Source: Verrucomicrobiota bacterium (GTDB lineage Bacteria > Verrucomicrobiota > Verrucomicrobiia > Verrucomicrobiales > DEV007). Taken from it: a DNA stretch of 11,680 bases. The notes below the pieces were generated by a model. It was not told the origin of the DNA and ran no database searches. It worked only from the letters and a program-made list of their open reading frames with translations. The translations under genes were made by a program, and so were the position numbers. The first letter of the stretch is position 1; each line of letters begins with the position of its first letter. Positions 1 to 7,542 of the stretch are shown piece after piece. Location: positions 1 to 11,680 of the forward strand of contig JAQCER010000038.1 of assembly GCA_027618625.1 (NCBI GenBank), in the 5' to 3' direction.

Positions 1-87
1 CTACGGCTCGTTTACCAAACGGTATCATGACAGATTCCGTCGAAGTCAGGTGCTCTGAAACTGGCGGAGATGTCGAGGCCGAAAGCT

Positions 88-3000
88 TCAGGGCTGTGTC
101 ATCAGGAAGCCCGTGAGGTCGAACATTTGCTCGGGTGTCAAGGCATCGCCGAAGATCGGAGGCATCAAAGACAGGCCGGTGTCTTCGCGCTTGGTGACCT
201 CTACAGCTACGACGGCAAATTCTGCTCCTGCTGCATCTGCGAAGACGAGGGTCTCGCCTTCTTCGCGACGGAATAATCCGGCTTTCGTTTCCCCGTTCTT
301 CAGGGTCATGTAGCTAAGTTGGAAGGCATGGTCGACATTTTGATTCGGATTGATGATGTCTTCGAGCAGACGCTCGGCTCCGCGTTTGCCCACACCATCC
401 AGCTGCGGTCCGACGAGACTTCCTTTACCCCCCAGCTGATGACAAATAACACATTGCGTCGCGAAGATTTCGCTGCCGCGCTGACTCGATGCGGCGTCTC
501 TCCCATCTCCATTGAATGCAGTAAGGCGCTCGGCGGTCAGCTTTTGCAGGCGTTCGAGATCACTGGGGACATTCGCGGTCAATGCGGCATAGCGTTTCTG
601 CCACTCACTTGGTGCTGACTTTTCCAACCCGGACCGGACCGCGGAATCTACCAGCACCGCAGAGCCCACCACCCGCGACTCGACTGACGAAAGCAGCCAC
701 TCGCCCTTGCGCTCTGCCAACACAGCCGCAACCTGCCGCTGCAGGCGCGACGGAAGACCTGCAAGGGCACTACCGATCCGGTCGCTCTCAGCGTCTGGCG
801 ATGCATGTGTAGCGAACGCACGGATCGCTGACGCCACCAGCACTGGCGCGTCCCCTTGTTCTCCCAACACTTCACTCGAAACCTCTACGGCCAACTCTCC
901 GGACAGGGCATCTAGGGCAGCGGCCCGCAGCTGACTTGAACGCGCCAAATCACGGGCCAACCGAGCCACGGCTGGCATCGCTGACTCCAACTTCCACCTC
1001 TGCACCAGCGAGATCCCCTGTTGCAAGCGCCCATCGTCGTCGCGCAGACTTGCCGTGGGCAATGGAACAACCGAAGGCTCAGTGCCAGCGAAGCCAATCC
1101 AGGCATAGGCGTCAGCTGTATCGCCGTCGACGATTTCGAGACGACCGCTCCGCCCGGCATACGCAGCAAGATCCAAAGTGCGGCTCACCACACCATCACT
1201 ACGCGGGGCAGGAACGCGGGCAATCTCTGCACCATTGGGCACTTCGCGCAGAACGATATAGTTGACGCCCTTTGCCGGTTTATCAGGATAGCCGTCGTGA
1301 CCGCAGAGTTGAATGGTCATTTTCCCGGGAATGCTGAATGGTCGTGACTGCACGACACTGGTAAGCGCTTCACCACCCTCTGGAAGGCTGGAGAGGACGT
1401 TCATTGATCGACCATCGTCTTTCGCCGCCCGTTGTTGAATGACCCACGGAATGCCGCCCTTCCCTGCTGACACAACCTGCCAGGCACTACTCCCCTCTTC
1501 CGTTCCCAACAGCACACTGGCTAAGTCGTCAGCCCACTCCTTGAGAACTCCTGAATCAGCGAGACCACGCTGATTCAGGCCCGCTTCGACGGACTGAAAA
1601 AGCTTCGCCTGCTGGGGGATGTCGTTTGCAAATCGCAGCCGCACTTGCCTTACCAGCGATGCCACGCTCGACTCGGAGACGAATCGTGCAGCGTGCTGCA
1701 GGAATTTCTCGGCATCTTCTGGAGCGACGTCGTTCGCTGCGCTCAAACGGGCGATCAGGAAATCAGCTGCGTCGGAGGTTTGAATCGAACTGGCAATCTT
1801 AGAGATCCACCCCGAAGCATCATCGTCGACCGAGCCCGGCACGATGGACGAACTTCGATAGGCGGCAAAAGCCCCTGGCTCAAGAAACTGGCTACGCAAC
1901 GCACGCAACAGAACGTAGCGCGAGTGATCGTCTACAGTCGGCAATGCGCGATGCGATGCAACGAGCAGCGGGATGTTCCTCGCATTTGGATGACGCCCTA
2001 ACATTTCACCCGCCTGGCGAACGACAAACGGATCGGCATCACCGAGCGCATTTACTGCAGCAAGATCGACATCGCTCGGCAGCTCGGGAATCTCGCCGGC
2101 AATCCGCAGGGCGTGCACCCGTTCTTCGCGAGTGACTCCGCTGTTGATCGATTGGGCAAGGTCGCCACTGTCCAGCTTCCCGAGGCGCTCAAGCACCCAC
2201 AAAGCTGCGACCTTTTGCTCCGAACTCCCGGAATTCTTCAACGCCTGGCGCACGGGAGCAGCCGCGTCCAGTCGGTAGCGATCGACCAGCTCGTGCATCG
2301 CCATGAGGCGCGCGGGCAGATTCTTATCCCCCAGGCGATCCACCAGCTGCTGCATCGGCGCGTCCGCAAGACTGGTGAAAGCACGGAACGGCGTGCCACC
2401 TTCGTAGGTGACACGCCAGATTCGGCCGCGAAAGCGATCGCGCTCAGGATGGGTCAATGGAACTTCGTAGTGGCCGATGATACGATTGTAAAAATCGGCA
2501 ACGTAAAGCGCACCGTCCGGCCCCATTTGAATGTCCACTGGCCGGAACCAGGGATCGCTGGAAGTCAGAAACTCGGGCTTCTCGATAGCCTTGGGCGATG
2601 CTCCATTGAACACCACTTGATCACGGTGCACCCGGCTGGTCATGACATTGCCAACGAAAAGCGTGTCACGGAATTCCTCAGGCCAGTTGCTGTCGGCGGT
2701 GTAATAGGTGACGCCGCACAGTGCCGTGGAGCCATGTGCGTGCTGCATGAGTAGCGGAGCAAAGCCGAGGCCGTCGTCTGGCTTGCCGAAGCTCGGGTAG
2801 TAGCCGCCCCTGATCAATTGATAGATCGGGGAGCTGTGGCAGTCTGCGGTGTAGTGATTACCCAATGGATCGAGACACATGCCAAACGGATTCACTTGCC
2901 CCCAGGTGTACTGCTCAACATGCGAGCCATCGAGACTGAACCGATAGGTATTCCCGGATTGCAGGTGGATCTCAGTGCCGTCCTTGGACTTCACAGTGGA

Positions 3001-3585
3001 ATCGTTGCGGAAGCCATGGCACACGTAGATCCAGCCGTCGAAGGCGCGTGTAAAGCCGTTCTGCATTCCATGCGTATCGACCGGATCGCCAATGGGGCCA
3101 ATGAGAACCTCGCGCTTGTCTGCCACACTATCGCCATCCGTATCGTCCAGCCGCCAGATATTGGGAATGCTCCAAACCAGTGCGCTTGCACCGCCATTGA
3201 AAGGATAGACTCCCATGGGGATGTTCAGGCCATCGGCGAAGGTTGTCACTTTGTCCGCACGGCCGTCGCCATTGGTATCTTCAAGCACCCGCAGTGTGTC
3301 CTTTGCCTTGCGATCAGCCGGCGCGGCGTATGGATACTCAAGTGATGAGGTCACCCAGAGCCGCCCACGGGAATCAAAGGCCATGTTCATCGGCTTGGCA
3401 ATCTCTGGCTCTTCCGAGAACAGGGTGATCTTGAATCCTGCCGGCAAACTGAATTTGCCTGATTGCTCTGCTGCGGTGAGCGGATCCGTGGAACGCACAC
3501 CGGCAGCGAAGTCAGGTTCATCTGCACCACCGGACGCGGAACTAGCAACGGCAAGTAGTAAGAGGACAAGAACTGGGGATTTCAT
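88..3585 (-). CDS. Secreted PVC-type heme-binding CxxCH protein (beta-propeller, HEAT-like repeats, C-terminal cytochrome c domain)
   Basis: Residue numbers refer to the longest form (1175 aa, ATG at 3615). I prefer the inner ATG at 3585 (residue 11) because MKSPVLVLLLLAVASSASGG is then a compact signal peptide; neither start has a Shine-Dalgarno sequence. Residues about 55-405 form a propeller of the 'membrane-bound dehydrogenase' type, with DTNGDGRADK (113-122) and DTDGDSVADK (158-167) resembling calcium-binding loops. Helical HEAT-like repeats follow at about 425-600. A beta-rich module with CGHDGYPDKP lies at about 757-844, then more helical repeats. The C-terminal domain has heme motif CVICH (1055-1059) and a candidate axial methionine in LMPP (Met1151). 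Such proteins are numerous in Verrucomicrobia and Planctomycetes and are thought to act in periplasmic oxidation, possibly of sugars. The substrate cannot be read from the sequence. It is monocistronic within the window, divergent from ybaB, and has no visible hairpin terminator. Confidence 0.9.
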   Translation of the reverse strand: MKSPVLVLLLLAVASSASGGADEPDFAAGVRSTDPLTAAEQSGKFSLPAGFKITLFSEEPEIAKPMNMAFDSRGRLWVTSSLEYPYAAPADRKAKDTLRVLEDTNGDGRADKVTTFADGLNIPMGVYPFNGGASALVWSIPNIWRLDDTDGDSVADKREVLIGPIGDPVDTHGMQNGFTRAFDGWIYVCHGFRNDSTVKSKDGTEIHLQSGNTYRFSLDGSHVEQYTWGQVNPFGMCLDPLGNHYTADCHSSPIYQLIRGGYYPSFGKPDDGLGFAPLLMQHAHGSTALCGVTYYTADSNWPEEFRDTLFVGNVMTSRVHRDQVVFNGASPKAIEKPEFLTSSDPWFRPVDIQMGPDGALYVADFYNRIIGHYEVPLTHPERDRFRGRIWRVTYEGGTPFRAFTSLADAPMQQLVDRLGDKNLPARLMAMHELVDRYRLDAAAPVRQALKNSGSSEQKVAALWVLERLGKLDSGDLAQSINSGVTREERVHALRIAGEIPELPSDVDLAAVNALGDADPFVVRQAGEMLGRHPNARNIPLLVASHRALPTVDDHSRYVLLRALRSQFLEPGAFAAYRSSSIVPGSVDDDASGWISKIASSIQTSDAADFLIARLSAANDVAPEDAEKFLQHAARFVSESSVASLVRQVRLRFANDIPQQAKLFQSVEAGLNQRGLADSGVLKEWADDLASVLLGTEEGSSAWQVVSAGKGGIPWVIQQRAAKDDGRSMNVLSSLPEGGEALTSVVQSRPFSIPGKMTIQLCGHDGYPDKPAKGVNYIVLREVPNGAEIARVPAPRSDGVVSRTLDLAAYAGRSGRLEIVDGDTADAYAWIGFAGTEPSVVPLPTASLRDDDGRLQQGISLVQRWKLESAMPAVARLARDLARSSQLRAAALDALSGELAVEVSSEVLGEQGDAPVLVASAIRAFATHASPDAESDRIGSALAGLPSRLQRQVAAVLAERKGEWLLSSVESRVVGSAVLVDSAVRSGLEKSAPSEWQKRYAALTANVPSDLERLQKLTAERLTAFNGDGRDAASSQRGSEIFATQCVICHQLGGKGSLVGPQLDGVGKRGAERLLEDIINPNQNVDHAFQLSYMTLKNGETKAGLFRREEGETLVFADAAGAEFAVVAVEVTKREDTGLSLMPPIFGDALTPEQMFDLTGFLMTQP

Positions 3586-3615
3586 CGAGGGAGTGCGTAT
3601 CAGGTCGCGCAGCAT

Positions 3616-3714
3616 CTTGCAAAACCGCAGTAGCGCCAGGCATCATCTTAGCAACATGAATCCTGGAGCCTATGAACTCGACAAAGTGCTGGGAATCGCG
3701 AAACATTGCTGCCT
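3616..3714. promoter_or_regulatory. Divergent intergenic region between the CxxCH protein gene and ybaB
   Basis: This stretch separates two divergently transcribed genes, so it should hold the start signals of both. The best sigma70-like match I can find for ybaB is TTAGCA (3648-3653), 17 bases, then TATGAA (3671-3676). Each box matches four of six consensus positions, which is weak. No clear promoter was seen for the - strand gene, and no operator palindrome stands out. That promoters lie here is inferred from gene orientation; the specific boxes are tentative. Confidence 0.3.
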
Positions 3715-4029
3715 ATGGATATCGCAAAAATGATGCAGCAGGCGCAAAAGATGCAGGAGGAAATGGCATCCGTGCAGGAAAGCCTCGGCAACAAACGTGT
3801 GGAAGCGAGTGTTGGCGGCGGCAAAGTAGTCGTCACCGCCAATGCAGCCGGAGACATTGAAGCGATCAAGATCTCCCCGGAGATTCTCGATCCGGAGGAC
3901 GTTGAGATGCTCGAAGATCTTGTGCTGAGCGGGGTGCGCCAGGCGCTTGAGCAAGGCAAGAAAGTACAGGCCGAAGAGATGTCTAGACTGACCGCCGGCC
4001 TGGGCCTGCCTCCTGGTTTGGGCTTTTAA
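3715..4029 (+). CDS. ybaB: YbaB/EbfC family nucleoid-associated DNA-binding protein
   Basis: A 104-residue protein with the family pattern. An N-terminal amphipathic helix (MDIAKMMQQAQKMQEEMASV) precedes a central beta segment, KRVEASVGGGKVVVTANAAG, then IEAIKISPEIL with DPEDVEMLEDLV and a helix ending in glycine-rich PPGLGF. Family members form tweezer-shaped dimers that bind DNA and are implicated in nucleoid organisation or recombinational repair. The frame is also open from a TTG at 3706, but the ATG at 3715 gives the usual family N-terminus. No Shine-Dalgarno sequence is visible. In many bacteria this gene sits between dnaX and recR; neither is here, and the gene stands alone, converging with map with only 40 bases between the stop codons. 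Confidence 0.93.
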   Translation: MDIAKMMQQAQKMQEEMASVQESLGNKRVEASVGGGKVVVTANAAGDIEAIKISPEILDPEDVEMLEDLVLSGVRQALEQGKKVQAEEMSRLTAGLGLPPGLGF

Positions 4030-4048
4030 GTTTTAAGCGAAGCCTAAG
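4017..4048 (+). terminator. Possible weak hairpin between convergent ybaB and map
   Basis: TTTGGGCTT (4017-4025) can pair with AAGCCTAAG (4040-4048): nine pairs, two of them G-U, with a 14-base loop. The 5' arm overlaps the end of ybaB. No T tract follows on the + strand, and the wobble pairs do not form on the - strand transcript, so this is at best a weak terminator for ybaB. Confidence 0.2.
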
Positions 4049-4069
4049 CCAGAAACAAGAAACGAGCGC

Positions 4070-4870
4070 TTAGCTGAGTGGCTTGGTAAGCCTCTCGCGG
4101 GGCGTCAGGATTTCCGGAGCACCATCAGTGATCAAAATGGTGTGTTCAAAGTGAGCGGACGGACGCCTGTCCTTGGTAATCACAGTCCATTGATCGTCCA
4201 GCACTGTCACTTGATCGGTCCCCATGTTCACCATCGGCTCGACGGCCAGGATCATCCCCGGAGCCAGTTTCACTTTGATCCTCGGGTCTGCCCAGTTCGG
4301 AACCTGGGGCTCTTCGTGTAATTTGCGGCCGACGCCGTGACCAACGAACTCGCGCACGACGCAGTAACCGTATTGGCGGACACACTTCTCAACCGAACCG
4401 CACAGGACTTTCAGTTGCTCGCCCGCTCGCGCATGGCTGATCGCGGCGTCCAGCGAATCTTCAGTCGCGCGCAAGAGTTGCAGGACATCAGGTTGGATCA
4501 TGCCGACTGGCACCGTCTTCGCATTGTCACCAACCCATCCAGTGGGAGTGACGATCCCAACGTCGATTTTTACGATATCGCCGTTCTGAATAATCCGCCG
4601 GGGATTGCCAATGCCGTGAACGATCTCCTCATTCAACGAGATGCAAATATGGCCGGAAAAAGGGGTGCCTCCGTTGCGCTGGACATAGTTCAAAAAAGCA
4701 CTCTTGCACCCCGCCTCCCTGGTAAGTTCTGCGGCGACGTCATTGATGTGCTTGGTGGACACCCCGGGCCGCACTTCTTCCGCCGCACGCTTCAGAATGG
4801 AAGCGGCGATGTGGCCCGCTTCCCTCATGCCGTCCAGCTCTGCTCCCTGTCGTCTGTGAATCTTACTCAT
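4070..4870 (-). CDS. map: Type I methionine aminopeptidase
   Basis: Removes the initiator methionine from nascent proteins in the cytoplasm. The 266-residue protein has the complete dinuclear-metal ligand set: Asp103 (KIDVG), Asp115 (GDNAKT), His178 (FVGHGVG), Glu211 (AVEPMV) and Glu242 (HFEHT). His85 (EEIVHGIG) and His185 (KLHEEP) match the conserved substrate-side histidines. Spacing from the second to the last ligand equals that in the E. coli enzyme as I recall it; the loop between the two aspartates is one residue longer. There is no N-terminal zinc-finger extension, so it is the short bacterial form. It is the last gene of the ribosomal block, 20 bases after the end of adk, matching the common secY-adk-map order. 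The ATG at 4870 has no Shine-Dalgarno sequence. Confidence 0.97.
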   Translation of the reverse strand: MSKIHRRQGAELDGMREAGHIAASILKRAAEEVRPGVSTKHINDVAAELTREAGCKSAFLNYVQRNGGTPFSGHICISLNEEIVHGIGNPRRIIQNGDIVKIDVGIVTPTGWVGDNAKTVPVGMIQPDVLQLLRATEDSLDAAISHARAGEQLKVLCGSVEKCVRQYGYCVVREFVGHGVGRKLHEEPQVPNWADPRIKVKLAPGMILAVEPMVNMGTDQVTVLDDQWTVITKDRRPSAHFEHTILITDGAPEILTPRERLTKPLS

Positions 4871-4890
4871 GGTTGGTGGTTGATCGCGTG

Positions 4891-5387
4891 TTACGATAGT
4901 TGCTTCAGGATCCGGGCAAAAACTGCTTCAGGAGTGCCATCTCCTTCTATCACCAGTAGCTGGCCGCGTTTTGCGTAGTAATCCTCCACAGCTTGCGTTT
5001 TCCGCGCATACTCTTCAAGCCGCAACTCAAACGTTTCCGGATTATCTGCCACGTTGCGCTGAACGCTGAACTACGAACTACGTGATTGCACCTGGTGCAA
5101 CTCAGCCTTTCGATGACGTGCCGCCGGAGCACGCACTTGCACAAAAGACTGATATAATCCATCAATCTGTTTGGCACTTCGAGTGAAATGATGCAGTCGA
5201 GTTCCACCGACTGCTCCCTAAGGATCGCATCGAGAACTTCCGCTTGAGCTACAGTGCGGGGATAGCCGTCGAAAATGAAACGAGGCCCGTTGGCCTCAAT
5301 CACAAGATCAAGCCGTCTGGAAAGCATCGATGACTGCGTCCCTTTTCCGGAAGCCGGGCGTCCCAATAGAACAACGCGGTGGTACAT
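4891..5387 (-). pseudogene. adk: Degenerate adenylate kinase (internal deletion plus frame disruption)
   Basis: Adenylate kinase converts ATP + AMP to 2 ADP. The N-terminus is clear: MYHRVVLLGRPASGKGTQ contains the P-loop with Lys15. Residue 29 then joins directly to IEANGPRFIFDGYPRT, so Lys15 and Asp40 of DGYPRT are 25 residues apart, against about 71 in E. coli Adk. About 46 residues, including the AMP-binding STGDLLR region, are missing. The frame stays recognisable to CIISLEVPNRLMD (about 5154). The LID that follows is unrecognisable in all frames. The C-terminus is clear in another frame: ADNPETFELRLEEYARKTQ, then EDYYAKRGQLLVIEGDGTPE, ending in TAA at 4891-4893. The original frame runs on to a stop at 4950. 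That C-terminal frame is closed by TAG at 5071-5073, so a single shift would have to lie after it. Gene order secY-adk-map supports the identity. It is either a true pseudogene with another adk elsewhere, or an assembly fault. Confidence 0.88.
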
Positions 5388-5456
5388 CTAAAGGCTGAGC
5401 GGCGAGGAACGGAAAGAAAAATGACTCTGCTCAAATTTCTGCCAGCCGCCCGAAAT

Positions 5457-6965
5457 TTATCCCTGCTTAATGATGTAATAGACCATTCCCAAGATCATGA
5501 AGATACCGAAAACCACATAGAGAATCAGCATCTTGGTATTGCCCACATTTCCACCACCACCAGCTGCAGCTCCTCCGCCTTGACGGAAGCGACCACGGAT
5601 CTTGCCCTTACGCAGGAAACCATCGTAGTTGCGCTGCAACAGGTGGGTCTCCACATGGCGCATTCCATCCAGAAGCACGCCTACGAGAATCAAGAGACTG
5701 GTTCCACCGAAAAACTGAGCAGCAAAAACGTTCACGCCCATGGCGGAGGAAATCAGATTCGGCAACACGGCGACAACGGTCAGGAAAACTGCGCCCGCGA
5801 AAGTGAGGCGCCCCATCGTGACATCCAGGAAGTCTGCAGTCGGTTTACCAGGCCGGACACCGGGAATGTAACCACCCTGCTTTTTCAAGTCTTCAGCTAT
5901 CTGCTGCGGCTGAAACATGGTAGCGACCCAGAAATAGGAGAAGAAAAAGATGAGAACAGCGTTCACACCCAGATAAACCCAGTTGCTGTCATTCAAGAGG
6001 CTCTGCAAAGTATCCACCCACCCGGCTCCTGTAAAAATCCAACCTAAGAAAGTGACGGGAAAAGTGATGATCGCCTGTGCAAAAATGATCGGCATCACAC
6101 CAGCGTAGTTCACTTTCAGAGGAAGGTGAGATGCCTGCCCCCCCATTTGCTTGTTGCCGACGACGCGCTTGGCGAACTGGATGGGAACTTTCCGAACGGC
6201 TTGAGTAAGCGCAATAACACCGGCGATCACTACAAGAAGCAAGGCAAACAAGATCACCAACTGCAACGCCTTCATGGGATCGTTGGCAGCGGCAGCAGCC
6301 TTAATGTAAGTCTGGTAAACCGAGGCAATCGCACCGGGCAAACCGGAAATGATGTTTACCGCAATCACCAAAGAAACACCATTGCCAATACCACGCTCGG
6401 TAATCTGCTCACCCAGCCACATCAAACACATCGTTCCCGCGGTCAATGTTGAGATCCCCACAATGTAGAACCAGACCAATGGCATCTTCACCAAGTCCTC
6501 GCCGGAAGTCGCCAGATAATCGTCCATGCCCTCCATCAGGATGTTCCCCTTCGGATCCACCACTCCCTGCAGGATAAAATACCCCTGAACCACACAGAGG
6601 ACAATCGTAACGTAGCGGGTAAGCTGATTTACCTTCTGCCTGCCTCCCTCCTCGCGGGCGAGCTTGTTCAACTTAGGAACCACAGCCGTAAGCAATTGCA
6701 TCATGATAGATGCGCTGATGTAAGGCATAATCCCCAGGGCGAAGACGGCGCACTTTTGGATGCCACCACCACTAAAAATATTCAGCAATGCACCCAGCAC
6801 ATTGCCATTGTCCTGAGAGTCCAGCCAACCGTCGACAACGTTCGAATCAACGCCGGGGAGAGTAATGTGAACACCAACACGGATAATCACGACCATCGCC
6901 AGCGTGAAAAAGATGCGCTGGCGCAGTTCCGGAATCTTCAGCGAATTGGTAAAAGCGGAAATCAT
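5457..6965 (-). CDS. secY: Preprotein translocase channel subunit SecY with an extra C-terminal hydrophobic segment
   Basis: Forms the protein-conducting channel of the inner membrane with SecE and SecG. The 502-residue protein has the expected hydrophobic segments and both family signatures: ALGIMPYISASIMMQLL (76-92) and MWLGEQITERGIGNGVS (182-198). The plug-region pattern LNIFSGGG (61-68) and the cytoplasmic loop with TQAVRKVPIQFAKR (254-267) are also present. The canonical core ends near RKGKIRGRF (452-460). About 40 more residues follow: a glycine/alanine linker (462-475) and a strongly hydrophobic stretch (478-500). E. coli SecY ends shortly after its tenth membrane helix, so this would be an eleventh. 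The gene lies between rplO and adk, as in the canonical spc operon, with gaps of 72 and 69 bases. The ATG at 6965 has no Shine-Dalgarno sequence. Confidence 0.97.
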   Translation of the reverse strand: MISAFTNSLKIPELRQRIFFTLAMVVIIRVGVHITLPGVDSNVVDGWLDSQDNGNVLGALLNIFSGGGIQKCAVFALGIMPYISASIMMQLLTAVVPKLNKLAREEGGRQKVNQLTRYVTIVLCVVQGYFILQGVVDPKGNILMEGMDDYLATSGEDLVKMPLVWFYIVGISTLTAGTMCLMWLGEQITERGIGNGVSLVIAVNIISGLPGAIASVYQTYIKAAAAANDPMKALQLVILFALLLVVIAGVIALTQAVRKVPIQFAKRVVGNKQMGGQASHLPLKVNYAGVMPIIFAQAIITFPVTFLGWIFTGAGWVDTLQSLLNDSNWVYLGVNAVLIFFFSYFWVATMFQPQQIAEDLKKQGGYIPGVRPGKPTADFLDVTMGRLTFAGAVFLTVVAVLPNLISSAMGVNVFAAQFFGGTSLLILVGVLLDGMRHVETHLLQRNYDGFLRKGKIRGRFRQGGGAAAGGGGNVGNTKMLILYVVFGIFMILGMVYYIIKQG

Positions 6966-7037
6966 TCAGGTAGGGCGTTTTTCATAGAAGTGTCGAAGAA
7001 CGTTCTGGTCTTCGGTGAGTGGCAGGGAAACAGCAGG

Positions 7038-7487
7038 CTATTCGCCGCTGGTGATCGATCCCCCAGCCTTTTCAATTTTCTCGCGGGCAGCGGCACTCAC
7101 GCGGACGCCCTCCAGAGTAAACGACTTGGTAAGGTCACCATCGCTGAGAATTTTGATACCGTCAAAGGTTCCCTTGACGAGGTCAACTCCCCGCAGTGAC
7201 TCCTCATTGATGGTGGCACCAGCCTCGAAACGTTGCTCAAGCGCCCCTACACTGACCACTTCGATCTTGTCGCGGAAGCGTGCGTTGTTGAAGCCGCGCC
7301 GCGGCAATCTCCGGTAGATCGGCATCTGCCCACCCTCGAAACCGAGTGGTGCACCGCCACCTGAACGGGCCTTCTGACCTTTGTGGCCTTTGCCACTGGT
7401 CTTTCCCTTTCCAGAGCTCTCGCCGCAACCAAGACGCTTCTTGCGATGCTTGGATCCGGGGTTTGGTTTTAGTGTATTGAGACGCAT
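7038..7487 (-). CDS. rplO: Large subunit ribosomal protein L15
   Basis: A late-assembly protein of the 50S subunit. The 149-residue sequence begins with the conserved MRLNTLKPNPGSKHRKKRLG, followed by a glycine/lysine-rich rRNA-binding tail (SGKGKTSGKGHKGQKARSGG) and GGQMPIYRRLPRRGF. The globular C-terminal part contains DGIKILSDGDLTKSFTLEGV, and the length is normal. It is followed by secY, as usual. It is preceded directly by rpsE across a 55-base gap, where many bacteria carry rpmD (L30). The ATG at 7487 is fixed by the family N-terminus; no Shine-Dalgarno sequence precedes it. Confidence 0.98.
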   Translation of the reverse strand: MRLNTLKPNPGSKHRKKRLGCGESSGKGKTSGKGHKGQKARSGGGAPLGFEGGQMPIYRRLPRRGFNNARFRDKIEVVSVGALEQRFEAGATINEESLRGVDLVKGTFDGIKILSDGDLTKSFTLEGVRVSAAAREKIEKAGGSITSGE

Positions 7488-7542
7488 GGCAGTCTGGTTA
7501 ATTGATCGTGATTGGTGTCAGTCTTACGACAACACAGTAGCA

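Noticed and set aside
1..28. ATG at 26-28 on the - strand that opens a frame (MIPFGKRAV) running off the left edge
   Set aside because: Only nine codons are visible, with a GGAA six bases upstream as the sole support; too little to call a gene.
2113..2754. Long + strand open frame opposite the CxxCH protein gene
   Set aside because: It lies wholly antisense to a gene with clear domains, has no recognisable motif, and is typical of shadow frames in moderately GC-rich coding DNA.
4337..4978. Long + strand open frame opposite map and the end of adk
   Set aside because: It is antisense to well-conserved map codons, the translation has no family features, and the frame does not explain the adk damage.
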